This document shows positions 7,119 to 15,632 of a DNA stretch of 64,000 bases, in pieces. The position numbers and the translations under genes were made by a program. Each line of letters starts with the position of its first letter. Position 1 is the first letter of the stretch. Under the pieces are notes generated by a model. That model was not told where the DNA came from. It saw only the letters and a program-made list of their open reading frames with translations, and made no database searches. Source of the DNA: an uncultured Pseudomonadota bacterium (GTDB lineage: Bacteria; Pseudomonadota; Alphaproteobacteria; UBA9219); contig CAIXHP010000032.1 of NCBI GenBank assembly GCA_903919315.1, forward strand, positions 1 to 64,000, read 5' to 3'.

Positions 7119-7619
7119 TCAGGCCCGAACAGAATCAAGCCACGCATTAAGCTCTGTAAGAAAAGCTCCCGCCTGTTCAAAATATCCCAAGGCATACACA
7201 GGGTCGTTCCACATCGCCTGATAAGCAACGGCCTCCTCCTGCGAGTGTACCTTCACCATGTCAAAGCATGGCGCGTTTTCCCCATCCCACTCGGCTATGC
7301 GAAAACCTGCTTTTCTCAGTGCAGGATCAAAACTTGGATCCAGAATGCGCCAAGCCCCATCGATTTCAGCCTCGACATAAAAATGCGTCACAAGAAACCG
7401 GGCCGGATACAAATCGACGATTCGATCAGGAATGATGGTTCTGTCCCAACGCGTTTCACCTACACGCCCACGGACAGCGTACCCTAAGACCCCCAAGCGT
7501 TGGAGCAGTTCAACCCCTTTGAAATAACAATTGTCCGCAGGCATCCCGATTTTATCTGATACCCGATAAGGGCGCGACCGTATTTCCTCGAAAATGCGCC
7601 TCGCGGTTTCATGTGCCAT
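7119..7619 (-). CDS. transglutaminase-like cysteine-peptidase-fold protein
   Basis: 166 residues. The arrangement fits the transglutaminase-like core: Cys31 in 'DNCYFKGVELLQRLG' at the start of a helix, His79 in 'VTHFYVEAEIDGAWRILD', and Asp94 following in 'ILDPSFDP', the expected Cys-His-Asp triad. No signal peptide or membrane segment is seen, so it is probably cytoplasmic. Such small stand-alone domains may act as peptidases or amidases; the substrate is not readable. ATG 7619 has GAGGG 5 bases upstream. It stands 40 bases downstream of mutT on the same strand and may be the last gene of that unit. Confidence 0.65.
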   Translation of the reverse strand: MAHETARRIFEEIRSRPYRVSDKIGMPADNCYFKGVELLQRLGVLGYAVRGRVGETRWDRTIIPDRIVDLYPARFLVTHFYVEAEIDGAWRILDPSFDPALRKAGFRIAEWDGENAPCFDMVKVHSQEEAVAYQAMWNDPVYALGYFEQAGAFLTELNAWLDSVRA

Positions 7620-7659
7620 TTACACCCTCTTGCTCTCCACAGGAAATATCGCGCAGCCC

Positions 7660-8067
7660 TTATAGCCACGCCGCCAACAAGGCCGCCACCGGCACATCCG
7701 CCGGAGGCATGGGGTAGGCCGTAAGCTGATCCTTCCGCACCCAAACCAACCTCTGGCCCTCTTGCGGCTGAGGCTCCCCCCGCCAGACACGGCAGACGAA
7801 AAGCGGCATCAGAAGGTGAAAATCAGGATAGGCGTGCGAAACGAACGTAAACGGCGCGAGGTCTTCCAGCGCAACCGTGATGCCAAGCTCCTCATCCAGC
7901 TCCCGCGCCAAAGCCTGCTCCGGAGTCTCGCCATCGTGTATCTTGCCGCCGGGAAATTCCCACAGTCCCGCCATCGACTTGCCCGCCGGACGATCCGCCA
8001 GCAGCACGCGCCCCGCGCCGTCGATCAACGCAACCGCCGCCACCAGCATCAGCTTGCCGGAACTCAC
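7660..8067 (-). CDS. mutT: 8-oxo-dGTP diphosphatase (MutT, Nudix)
   Basis: 135 residues. A complete Nudix box is visible at 41-63: 'GGKIHDGETPEQALARELDE' followed by ELGI, matching Gx5Ex7REUxEExGU. The upstream 'VLLADRPAGKSMAGLWEFPGG' and downstream 'HAYPDFHLLMPLFVCRVW' are typical of MutT, which hydrolyses oxidised dGTP and prevents A:T to C:G transversions. The start is GTG, overlapping the TGA of the upstream acetyltransferase by GTGA (8064-8067), so the two are translationally coupled. Confidence 0.93.
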   Translation of the reverse strand: MSSGKLMLVAAVALIDGAGRVLLADRPAGKSMAGLWEFPGGKIHDGETPEQALARELDEELGITVALEDLAPFTFVSHAYPDFHLLMPLFVCRVWRGEPQPQEGQRLVWVRKDQLTAYPMPPADVPVAALLAAWL

Positions 8068-8636
8068 AGCGCCCCCTTCCGGCGCTCATTCCGCTCATAG
8101 ACAACGCGCGTCAACTCCCAGCGCGTGACCTCGACCCCGCCGCGCAGCGCCTCGCCCACGCGGGGACGCAGCCCGACATAGGTCAGTCCGGCGCGGCGCA
8201 ACACATTCTGCGAAGCCTCGTTGGCAGGGTCGGTGGTGGAAATAACCCGTTCGATTTCCGGCCGCCGGAACGCCAGCGCCAAAACCGCCGCCACCGCCTC
8301 GCTCATATAGCCCTGCCCCCAGTACGCGCGGCCCAGCCAATAGCCGATCTCGACTTCTTCAGGAAGCCGCTCCTGCGTGTTCGAAGGATGCAGCCCGACC
8401 CCGCCCATCGCCGCGTCGCTGGCCTTGTTCGCGATCAGGAACAGCTCCGGCCTATCGGCGCGATAGCCCTCCTCCATGTGCCGCAAGAATTTCTCCGCGT
8501 CTTTCAGCGTAAAAGGATAAGGCACGCGCGAAAGCCACTGCGTCACGTCCCATTCGCCGATCAGGCGCGTATAGCGCGGCAGATCCTCGCGCGTCAGCGC
8601 GCGCAGGATCAAACGGTTCGTTTCGGCAAAAATCAT
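8064..8636 (-). CDS. GNAT family N-acetyltransferase (RimJ/RimL type)
   Basis: 190 residues. Begins 'ETNRLILRALTREDLPRY', the usual opening of RimJ/RimL-type acetyltransferases. It contains the acetyl-CoA-binding motif A region 'EIGYWLGRAYWGQGYMSEAV' (Q/R-x-x-G-x-G/A variant) and motif B 'TDPANEASQNVLRRAGLTYVG'. Such enzymes acetylate protein N-termini or small molecules; the substrate cannot be inferred. It forms an operon with mutT (4-base overlap) and lies 6 bases downstream of the ABC ATPase gene. Confidence 0.9.
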   Translation of the reverse strand: MIFAETNRLILRALTREDLPRYTRLIGEWDVTQWLSRVPYPFTLKDAEKFLRHMEEGYRADRPELFLIANKASDAAMGGVGLHPSNTQERLPEEVEIGYWLGRAYWGQGYMSEAVAAVLALAFRRPEIERVISTTDPANEASQNVLRRAGLTYVGLRPRVGEALRGGVEVTRWELTRVVYERNERRKGAL

Positions 8637-8642
8637 AACCGC

Positions 8643-9632
8643 CTACCGTCGGCTCGTCAGTTGCAGGAAAATATCTTCGAGCGCGGTTTCCCGCGTCGTC
8701 AGGTCGGTGATGCCGAGGCCGTTCACCTGCACCGACAGCAGCAATTGGCCGATGCTGCCCAGCGAAGGCTGATAGCTCAACGTCAACTGGCGCGGCGCGG
8801 TCAGTTGCCAGCCTTGCGTTTTAAGATTGTCCGGCACTTCGGCCAGATCGTTGGCAACCGTCACCGTCACCTGCTTGTTGTCGAGGCGACGGAGCAGATT
8901 ATCCTTGCGATCAAGCGCCACCAACTGGCCGTGATTGATGATCGCGATTTGATCGCACAGTTCTTCCGCTTCCTCCAGATAGTGCGTGGTAAGCAAAATC
9001 GTCGTGCCCGCCGCGTTCAACCGCCGCACATAGGCCCACAACGAACGGCGCAGTTCGACATCCACCCCGGCGGTCGGCTCGTCCAGCACCAAAACGGGCG
9101 GATTATGCACCATCGCCTTGGCCACCATGAGGCGGCGGCGCATGCCGCCGGACATGGTGCGGGCATAAGCCCCCTCCTGCTCGGTCAAATCCACGGCAGC
9201 CAAAAGCTCGTCCGTAATGCGCTCCCGCTTGGGCACGCCGTAAAGCCCCGCCTGCAGCTCCAGCAAATCGCGCGGCGTGAAGAAAGCGTCGAGGTTCAAC
9301 TCCTGCGGTACCACGCCGATTGCGCTGCGCGCCATGCGCGGCTGTTCGGCAACCTCATACCCCCAAACCCGCGCCTCGCCCGAAGTCTTGATCGTCAGGC
9401 CCGCCAGAATGTTGATGAGAGTCGATTTCCCCGCCCCATTCGGCCCCAAAAGACCGAAAATACAACCGCGCGGGATGGAAAGACTGATGTCCTTCAACGC
9501 TTCCTTAGGCGGCGCGTGCTTGAATCCCGGATAAGTCTTGGTTAACCCGCTGATCTCAACGGCAAACTCCGGCAAATCCGCCACGGAATCCGTAACCTCG
9601 GCCTGCTGGGGCATAGGGGCGATGTCAGGCAT
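8643..9632 (-). CDS. ABC transporter ATP-binding protein (ABC-2 exporter type)
   Basis: 329 residues. The nucleotide-binding domain is complete: Walker A 'GLLGPNGAGKST', Q-loop region 'IGVVPQELNLD', signature 'MSGGMRRRLMVAKAM', Walker B 'VLVLDEPTAGVD' and the switch 'LLTTHYLEEAE'. The MSGGM signature and the 80-residue C-terminal extension are typical of DrrA/NatA/CcmA-like ATPases that work with an ABC-2 permease in drug, lipid or polysaccharide export. No permease gene follows; the next genes are GNAT and mutT. Its partner is therefore encoded elsewhere or the gene is an orphan. About 35 residues precede the domain. Confidence 0.9.
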   Translation of the reverse strand: MPDIAPMPQQAEVTDSVADLPEFAVEISGLTKTYPGFKHAPPKEALKDISLSIPRGCIFGLLGPNGAGKSTLINILAGLTIKTSGEARVWGYEVAEQPRMARSAIGVVPQELNLDAFFTPRDLLELQAGLYGVPKRERITDELLAAVDLTEQEGAYARTMSGGMRRRLMVAKAMVHNPPVLVLDEPTAGVDVELRRSLWAYVRRLNAAGTTILLTTHYLEEAEELCDQIAIINHGQLVALDRKDNLLRRLDNKQVTVTVANDLAEVPDNLKTQGWQLTAPRQLTLSYQPSLGSIGQLLLSVQVNGLGITDLTTRETALEDIFLQLTSRR

Positions 9633-9805
9633 GAAACCACGGCCAAATTTGAGGAGGGGAAACTTATAGGCTAGCTTCGCCGATGTTAGGATAAATGCGA
9701 TGCCGATTCAACTTCGCGTAATACATGCGCAAACCGCGCTATTGGTTTTTACACTCACACGAATTATACCTTCGCGGCATAACCTTTTTCGGAGCATGGC
9801 ATTTT

Positions 9806-10057
9806 ATGAGCGGAGTCCTTCCTTCTGAAGTCGAAGCCCTGATGGAAGGGCAACAAAATGAGCTACAACCAAACGAATTGCAAAGAGACATCCTTCGCGA
9901 AACGCACCCCCACATCGCGATGTCCTACGATTATGTGCTGAGATGCCTTCGAATCAAAGATCCGGAGCTGGACGGCGACACTGTGCAGGAATGCATAGAA
10001 GGCCTCGAGATCGCGCGCATCCTCGTATCGAGCCCCTTGCCCGACCGATCGGGATAA
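9806..10057 (+). CDS. small hypothetical protein
   Basis: 83 residues from ATG 9806, preceded by GGAG at 9791-9794; an ATG at 9725 would give 110 residues but without a site. Mostly acidic and helical ('SEVEALMEGQQNELQPNELQRDI', 'DTVQECIEGLEIARILVS'). No family is recognised. The region is AT-richer than neighbouring core genes. The next ORF (10143) is also of unknown function, so the two may form an accessory pair. Confidence 0.4.
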   Translation: MSGVLPSEVEALMEGQQNELQPNELQRDILRETHPHIAMSYDYVLRCLRIKDPELDGDTVQECIEGLEIARILVSSPLPDRSG

Positions 10058-10142
10058 CCGTCTCTATCGTCAGTCACCGCAAGGCGCAGCCCTCGCCAAA
10101 ACGCTCGGCTACCAACACAGCGCCAAGAAACGGCAAAACGCG

Positions 10143-11030
10143 GTGCGAATCTTCCCTCGCCCCGATCATCCTCCCGTCGCAACCACCCCGGATTGCCCCC
10201 CACTTTCCGACCTCGAAGCTAAAATTTTGTTCGAAACGCACGCGCGTGTGCTGACGTCCTGCATACGCGTCAACGCCCGGCTGAACGCGGACGGAATGGT
10301 AATCACGCTCGGCACGGTAGAACCGGCGATGGATGATCTCGCGACAAGGAGCCTCTTGGCTCGCAGCCTCCACCACAAAGATCGTGATCGTGTCCACTAT
10401 CGGCTCACGCCGCAAGGTAGCGATGCCCTTCTGAAATTTCTCGAAACATCGCCGCCCCTGACGGAGGATCATCTGGAATACAGAACTATCTTGCTCCAAG
10501 AAAAAAGACACCAGTGTTCCTCCCAACGCGCCGTGCCGGCGGAACCGTGCAGAATGTCAGAGGCCGTAGCCGACCGCGCCGCTCCGAACGCGACTGAAGA
10601 TGCAGTTGGCCCAACATCTCCGGACAATACAACACGGCAATGCTCCGGCGAGTTTGTATTTAGTCGGCGCAAACGCCTTGTTCGCGAAGAAATGGCGCTT
10701 ATTCTCGCGCTACGCGGGGAAAGTTTCACTTCTTTTGGTCAGATCCGAAGCCGATTGCAAAACTCGTCGTTCGAAATAGTCGAAAGCGCCATAGGGCATC
10801 ACATCATCAGGCTGATAAGATGCAATGTCATTCAGCGTGAGAACATCTCTCAACCGAACAAAAGCCTTCAATACCGATATTCGCTTACAGATCACGGGGT
10901 CCTTGCCTGCGCCTTCATTGCCAAAAACCACCCCGATCTATACGCCGCGCTGAATTCTGATAACATGGGTGGACAACGTCCCCCTGAGGCCACCCCATGC
11001 CAAACAACGCCCCCGCCCCCATCGCCGTAA
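10143..11030 (+). CDS. hypothetical protein with two winged-helix-like segments
   Basis: 295 residues from GTG 10143; the start is uncertain and no ribosome-binding site is clear. Two segments resemble the end of winged-helix transcription-factor domains: 'HYRLTPQGSDALLKFLE' (about 84-100) and 'QYRYSLTDHGVLACAFI' (about 242-258). Both follow a stretch of predicted helices, which suggests a duplicated wHTH fold joined by a polar linker. Cys/Pro-rich low-complexity sequence at the end overlaps the next gene by 34 bases. A DNA-binding role is an inference from the pattern. Composition and lack of a known family suggest an accessory gene. Confidence 0.45.
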   Translation: MRIFPRPDHPPVATTPDCPPLSDLEAKILFETHARVLTSCIRVNARLNADGMVITLGTVEPAMDDLATRSLLARSLHHKDRDRVHYRLTPQGSDALLKFLETSPPLTEDHLEYRTILLQEKRHQCSSQRAVPAEPCRMSEAVADRAAPNATEDAVGPTSPDNTTRQCSGEFVFSRRKRLVREEMALILALRGESFTSFGQIRSRLQNSSFEIVESAIGHHIIRLIRCNVIQRENISQPNKSLQYRYSLTDHGVLACAFIAKNHPDLYAALNSDNMGGQRPPEATPCQTTPPPPSP

Positions 11031-11182
11031 CAACCCCCTCCATCGCCTGTGACGGCAACAACGGCGGCCCCGGCGGTCATCCGCGTGTGTTCCTTGCCCT
11101 AAACGGCACGGGCAGGGTCGATTGCCCCTACTGCGGGCGGCGTTTCGTGCTGGCTACCGGCGCAAAAGCGCAAGGGCACTAG
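10997..11182 (+). CDS. zinc-finger (zf-CHCC) protein, NDUFS6-like
   Basis: 61 residues. The C-terminal half matches the zf-CHCC family: 'IACDG' then 'GHPRVFLALNGTGRVDCPYC' and 'GRRFVL'. The zinc ligands are Cys, His and the CxxC pair. The mitochondrial homologue is the NDUFS6 accessory subunit of complex I, and alphaproteobacterial versions are short stand-alone proteins, so a respiratory-complex role is likely by family. ATG 10997 has GAGG about 8 bases upstream. It ends 34 bases before polA. Confidence 0.88.
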   Translation: MPNNAPAPIAVTTPSIACDGNNGGPGGHPRVFLALNGTGRVDCPYCGRRFVLATGAKAQGH

Positions 11183-11215
11183 GCACGGCTTAGGGTTCGT
11201 GCGAAAAGCGGATTT

Positions 11216-14017
11216 ATGACAGCTCCGCACGATTCCACGCTCTATCTCATCGACGGCTCCGGCTATATCTTCCGCGCCTTTCACGCGTTGCCGCCCATGA
11301 CCCGCCCCGACGGCACGCCCGTCAACGCGGTCTATGGCTTTTGCAACATGCTGCAAAAGCTCCTCAACGACCTGAAAGCCGAACGCATCGCGGTGATCTT
11401 TGACGCGGCGCGTAAGACCTTTCGCAACGACATCTACCCCGACTACAAAGCGCACCGCCCGCCGCCCCCGCCGGAATTGGTGCCGCAGTTCCCGCTAATC
11501 CGCGAAGCCACCCGCGCCTATGGCATCCCCTCCATCGAAGCCCCAAACTATGAAGCCGACGACCTGATCGCCGCCTACGCGCGTGAGGCCATGGCGCAGG
11601 GGCAAAACGTCCGCATCGTTTCCGCCGACAAAGACCTGATGCAACTGATCCGCCCCGGCGTAGAGCTGTACGACCCCATGAAAGCCGTGGCCATCGGCCC
11701 CGCCGAAGTCGAAGCGAAATTCGGCGTACCCCCGGAAAAAGTCATCGACGTGCAAGCCCTCGCGGGCGACAGCACCGACAACATCCCCGGAGTCCCCGGC
11801 ATCGGCGTCAAGACCGCCGCGCAATTAATCCTCGAATACGGCGACCTCGAAAACCTTTTGCATCGCGCTGGAGACATCAAGCAACCCAAACGGCGCGAGC
11901 TATTGACGCAACACGCCGAACTGGCGCGCATTTCAATGAAGCTGGTCACGCTGGACGACCACGCGCCACTGCCGGAACCGCTCGACACCCTCCGCGCCCG
12001 CGCCGACCACAGGCCGGAACTCATCGCCTTTTTGCAAGAACAAGGCTTCCGTTCGCTGCTGGCGCGGATCGAAGGCAAACCCGCCCCCGCTGCGGCCCGC
12101 TCAACGCCGGAGCCAACCGCCGCAACGCCGCCGGACGAAACGGAGCCACTGCCGCTCGTCGCGCAAGACTACGAATGCGTCCAAGACGCCGCGCACCTCC
12201 GCCGCTGGGTCGAAGCGGCGCGGGCGCAAGGCTATGTGGCGCTGGATACGGAGACAACCTCGCTCACGCCCTCCACGACGACGCTGGTCGGCGTATCGCT
12301 GGCGATTGCGCCGGGCAAAGCCTGTTACATCCCCATCAATCACGTCGATCCCAACGCCAGCCCCGACGGCGGATTCAGCTTTGACGCGCCGCAAGCGCCC
12401 CAACAAATCACCATCGCCGAGCTGGTCGCGGAGCTGCGCGACCTTCTCCTCGATCCTGCGACGATCAAAATCGCGCACAATCTGAAATTCGATCTTCAGG
12501 TTCTGGAACAACACGACCTCAAGATCGCGCCCTATGACGACACGATGCTGATGTCCTACGCGCTGGGCGCGGGGTTGCACGGGCACGGGCTGGACGAACT
12601 GGCGCTGAAGCATTTCAAGCACAAGATGATTTCCTTCGCGGACGCGACCGGAACGGGCCGGAACAAAATCACCTTCGACCGCGTCCCGCTCGACAAAGCC
12701 ACCGCCTACGCCGCCGAAGATGCCGACTTCGCCCTGCGCCTCTGGCTCTTGCTCAAACCGCAAGTGGCGCAACAGCATGTGACGCGGGTTTACGAACGAT
12801 TGGATCGCCCTTTGATCCCCGTCGTCGCAGCAATGGAGCGCGACGGCATCCTCGTCGATTCCGCCATCCTCAAAGCGCAAAGCCACAGACTGGCGCAACG
12901 CTTGCAAGTTCTGGAAGGCGAGATTCACGCGCTCGCCGGACACGCCTTCAACGTCGGTTCGCCCAAACAGTTGGGCGATGTTCTGTTCGGCGAAATGGGC
13001 CTGCCCGGCGGCAGCAAGGGCAAGACCGGAGCCTATTCCACCAGCCACGACGTGCTGGAACCGCTCGCGGAACAGGGACACGAGATCGTCACCAAGCTGC
13101 TCGACTGGCGCGGTTTGGCCAAACTCAAATCCACCTACACCGACGCGCTGCCGGAACAGATCGACGCGAAAACGGGGCGCGTTCACACATCGTTTTCGTT
13201 GGTGGGCGCGGCGACGGGGCGGCTGTCCTCCACCGACCCGAATTTACAGAACATCCCCATCCGCACCGAAGACGGCCGTGCCATCCGCCGCGCCTTTGTG
13301 GCCGCCGAAGGCTGCGAGCTGCTTTCGGTCGATTATTCGCAAATCGAATTGCGCCTCGCCGCCGATGCCGCCGACATCAAGGCGTTGATCGGCGCGTTCC
13401 AAGACGGCGCGGACATCCACGCCCTGACCGCCAGCCAAGTGTTCGGCGTGCCGCTGCAAGACATGACCCCCGACATCCGCCGCAAGGCCAAGGCGATCAA
13501 TTTCGGCATCATCTATGGCATCAGCGGCTTTGGTCTGGCCAAACAACTCGGCATCGCGCCCGGCGAAGCCAACGACTTCATCCGCCAATATCTCGACAAA
13601 TTCCACGAGCTGCGCGACTGGATGGAGGCGACCAAGCAATTCGCCCACGACCACGGCTATGTCGAAACCCTGTTCGGGCGGCGCGTGCATATCGCGGGCA
13701 TCCACGAGAAAATGGCGGCCCGCCGCAACTTCGCCGAACGCCAAGCCATCAACGCGCCGCTGCAAGGCACCGCCGCCGACATCATGAAACGCGCCATGAT
13801 CCGCATTCCCACGGCGCTCGACGAGGCCGGGCTAAAGGCGAAATTGCTGCTGCAGGTGCATGACGAATTGGTGTTCGAAGTCCCCGTCGCGGAAATCACG
13901 TTCACCGCCGAGATCGTCAAACGCGTGATGCAGGAAGCCCCCGCCCCCGCCGTCACCCTCAAAGTCCCGCTCGTCGCCGAAGCCGGTCACGCGCAAAACT
14001 GGGCCGAGGCGCATTAG
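11216..14017 (+). CDS. polA: DNA polymerase I
   Basis: 933 residues, all three domains present. The 5' nuclease (1 to about 290) has 'YLIDGSGYIFRAFHALP', 'YEADDLIAAYA' and 'ALAGDSTDNIPGVPGIGVKT'. The 3'-5' exonuclease seems catalytically intact: 'VALDTETTSL' (DxE), 'AHNLKFDLQVL' and 'YAAEDADFALRL' supply the acidic residues, unlike many bacterial PolA proteins with a dead exonuclease. The polymerase has motif A 'LLSVDYSQIELRLAA', motif B 'RRKAKAINFGIIYG' and motif C 'QVHDELVFEVP'. It fills gaps and removes Okazaki primers. It ends with TAG. Single gene; downstream lies a convergent broken transporter. Confidence 0.98.
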   Translation: MTAPHDSTLYLIDGSGYIFRAFHALPPMTRPDGTPVNAVYGFCNMLQKLLNDLKAERIAVIFDAARKTFRNDIYPDYKAHRPPPPPELVPQFPLIREATRAYGIPSIEAPNYEADDLIAAYAREAMAQGQNVRIVSADKDLMQLIRPGVELYDPMKAVAIGPAEVEAKFGVPPEKVIDVQALAGDSTDNIPGVPGIGVKTAAQLILEYGDLENLLHRAGDIKQPKRRELLTQHAELARISMKLVTLDDHAPLPEPLDTLRARADHRPELIAFLQEQGFRSLLARIEGKPAPAAARSTPEPTAATPPDETEPLPLVAQDYECVQDAAHLRRWVEAARAQGYVALDTETTSLTPSTTTLVGVSLAIAPGKACYIPINHVDPNASPDGGFSFDAPQAPQQITIAELVAELRDLLLDPATIKIAHNLKFDLQVLEQHDLKIAPYDDTMLMSYALGAGLHGHGLDELALKHFKHKMISFADATGTGRNKITFDRVPLDKATAYAAEDADFALRLWLLLKPQVAQQHVTRVYERLDRPLIPVVAAMERDGILVDSAILKAQSHRLAQRLQVLEGEIHALAGHAFNVGSPKQLGDVLFGEMGLPGGSKGKTGAYSTSHDVLEPLAEQGHEIVTKLLDWRGLAKLKSTYTDALPEQIDAKTGRVHTSFSLVGAATGRLSSTDPNLQNIPIRTEDGRAIRRAFVAAEGCELLSVDYSQIELRLAADAADIKALIGAFQDGADIHALTASQVFGVPLQDMTPDIRRKAKAINFGIIYGISGFGLAKQLGIAPGEANDFIRQYLDKFHELRDWMEATKQFAHDHGYVETLFGRRVHIAGIHEKMAARRNFAERQAINAPLQGTAADIMKRAMIRIPTALDEAGLKAKLLLQVHDELVFEVPVAEITFTAEIVKRVMQEAPAPAVTLKVPLVAEAGHAQNWAEAH

Positions 14018-14099
14018 GGGGCAGTGCCAAATTTCCCCGCCAGCACCCCACACCAAAGGGGAACAACACAAGCGACCACAGGACACGCAGGCACGATTT

Positions 14100-14795
14100 T
14101 CACCGCCCCGGAGCATCGGTAATAAAGGGATTAAAGTTTGTTTTTCGGTCGTAATAATCCATACCTTCGGCTTTTTTCAGGTAGCGAACGACAGGATAGG
14201 TAACAGGAAGCATTACGACTTCAACCAACGTTTTTGCGGCCCACCCCATGAGAATGCCCTGAACTAACAGCTCGTTGGGCAAAACACTGTATAAGGCTAT
14301 TCCGTAGAAAACCGTTGTATTGACCCCCTCTCCGACAACTGTCGAAACAACAAAACGGGCCCATAGATGCTTACCGTTATTCCATATCTTCATTTTGGCA
14401 AGGACATAACTGTTGCATATATCTCCGCTAAAAACAGCCAACAGCCCCGCGATTGCTATTCTGGGAGCCGCTGAAAAAACCTATTGAAAAGCAGCGTCGT
14501 CATGAAAAAACGCGGCTGGCGGAACTAGCAGCTGCAGTCCAACAACAAACGATGCTGTAATCGAACAAAGAATAGACAACCACAAAACGCTGCGAGCCTG
14601 CGCATAGCCATAAACTTCAGTCAAAATGTCCGCAATCAGATAAGTGAGCGGAAAATACAATACCGACACGGACACGCCGACACCGTAAATCGTGACAATC
14701 CTCGCGGCTGTAAAGTTTGACGCTAACAGGAACGTTATATTAAGCGCAGCAAACAGGCCAATGTACTTAAATTTCCCAAAATCTGTGCGAAACAT
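14100..14795 (-). pseudogene. queuosine-precursor transporter (YhhQ/VUT family), interrupted by an in-frame TAG
   Basis: The frame from ATG 14795 to the stop at 14100 is continuous except for one TAG at 14481-14483 (codon 105 of 232). Before it: 'FKYIGLFAALNITFLLASNF', 'YFPLTYLIADILTEVYGYAQ'. After it, in the same frame: 'APRIAIAGLLAVFSGDICNS' and 'YVLAKMKIW', then 'VVGEGVNTTVFYGIA'. Together these match the PF02592 (Vut_1/YhhQ) family, inner-membrane importers of preQ0/preQ1-type precursors, at the expected total length of about 230. No frameshift is needed. Either the gene is a recent nonsense pseudogene, the codon is read through, or there is a sequencing error. The AT-richer composition suggests transfer. 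Confidence 0.85.
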
Positions 14796-14864
14796 CGACC
14801 ACCCCGCTCTAAATGGTTAGAATTCTACTTCCGTCCGCTATCGAGTTAACCACCTTCCAAGAAG

Positions 14865-15632
14865 CTACAAATCCCGCCGCGCCCGCCGCCGATAGCTGTA
14901 GGAGCCATAAGGCACGCTCAACAGATAAACCGCACCGGCGATCGACAGCGTGAGCCATGTCTTGGTGATCATCATCGCGACGAACAGACACGCCAGCACC
15001 ATCACCGGCGCGACCATCACCGGCGCGATGCGACGGCCCTTGATCGACAACGTCGGCAGTCGGCTGACCATCAGCCCACCAACAATAAGGAGCCATATCG
15101 CCATCGCCTGCGGCGGCGGCTTCAGCATATCGCCGAACTCCAACGCCAGAAACAGCGGCAGCAGAGCCAGCCCTGCGCCCGCCGGAGCGGGAACGCCGGT
15201 GAAATAGCTCTTGGCCCAAGCGGGGGCCGAGTGATCCTCCAGCATCGTGTTAAAGCGCGCGAGGCGCAACGCAGTGCAAACGACAAAAGCCAGAACGGCG
15301 ATCCAGCCAAGGCCTTCGCCGTCGCGCAGCACCCACAGATAAAGCACGAACCCCGGCGCAACCCCAAAGCTGATAAGGTCGGCAAGGCTGTCGAGTTCTG
15401 CCCCGAACTTGCTCGTGATGTTGAGCAACCGCGCCACGCGACCGTCCAGCACGTCAAAGACACTGGCGATCACGATGGCCAACGCCGCCGCTTCCCACTT
15501 ATCCTGCAAAGCAAAGCGCATCGCCGACAGACCGGAACACAACGACAACATGGTCAGCATATTGGGCAACAACCGCGTCAACGGCATATCGCGCACAATA
15601 CGACGGGGTTCGTTTTGATCGGCATCGCTCAT
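14865..15632 (-). CDS. pssA: CDP-diacylglycerol-serine O-phosphatidyltransferase
   Basis: 255 residues, integral membrane. The CDP-alcohol phosphotransferase motif D-G-x2-A-R-x8-G-x3-D-x3-D is complete in 'DGRVARLLNITSKFGAELDS' plus LAD. Hydrophobic segments follow through to the basic C-terminus. The enzyme makes phosphatidylserine from CDP-DAG and serine, the substrate for Psd next door. The ATG at 15632 overlaps the psd stop by one base (TGATG), so psd and pssA form a coupled operon, the usual alphaproteobacterial arrangement for phosphatidylethanolamine synthesis. Confidence 0.96.
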   Translation of the reverse strand: MSDADQNEPRRIVRDMPLTRLLPNMLTMLSLCSGLSAMRFALQDKWEAAALAIVIASVFDVLDGRVARLLNITSKFGAELDSLADLISFGVAPGFVLYLWVLRDGEGLGWIAVLAFVVCTALRLARFNTMLEDHSAPAWAKSYFTGVPAPAGAGLALLPLFLALEFGDMLKPPPQAMAIWLLIVGGLMVSRLPTLSIKGRRIAPVMVAPVMVLACLFVAMMITKTWLTLSIAGAVYLLSVPYGSYSYRRRARRDL

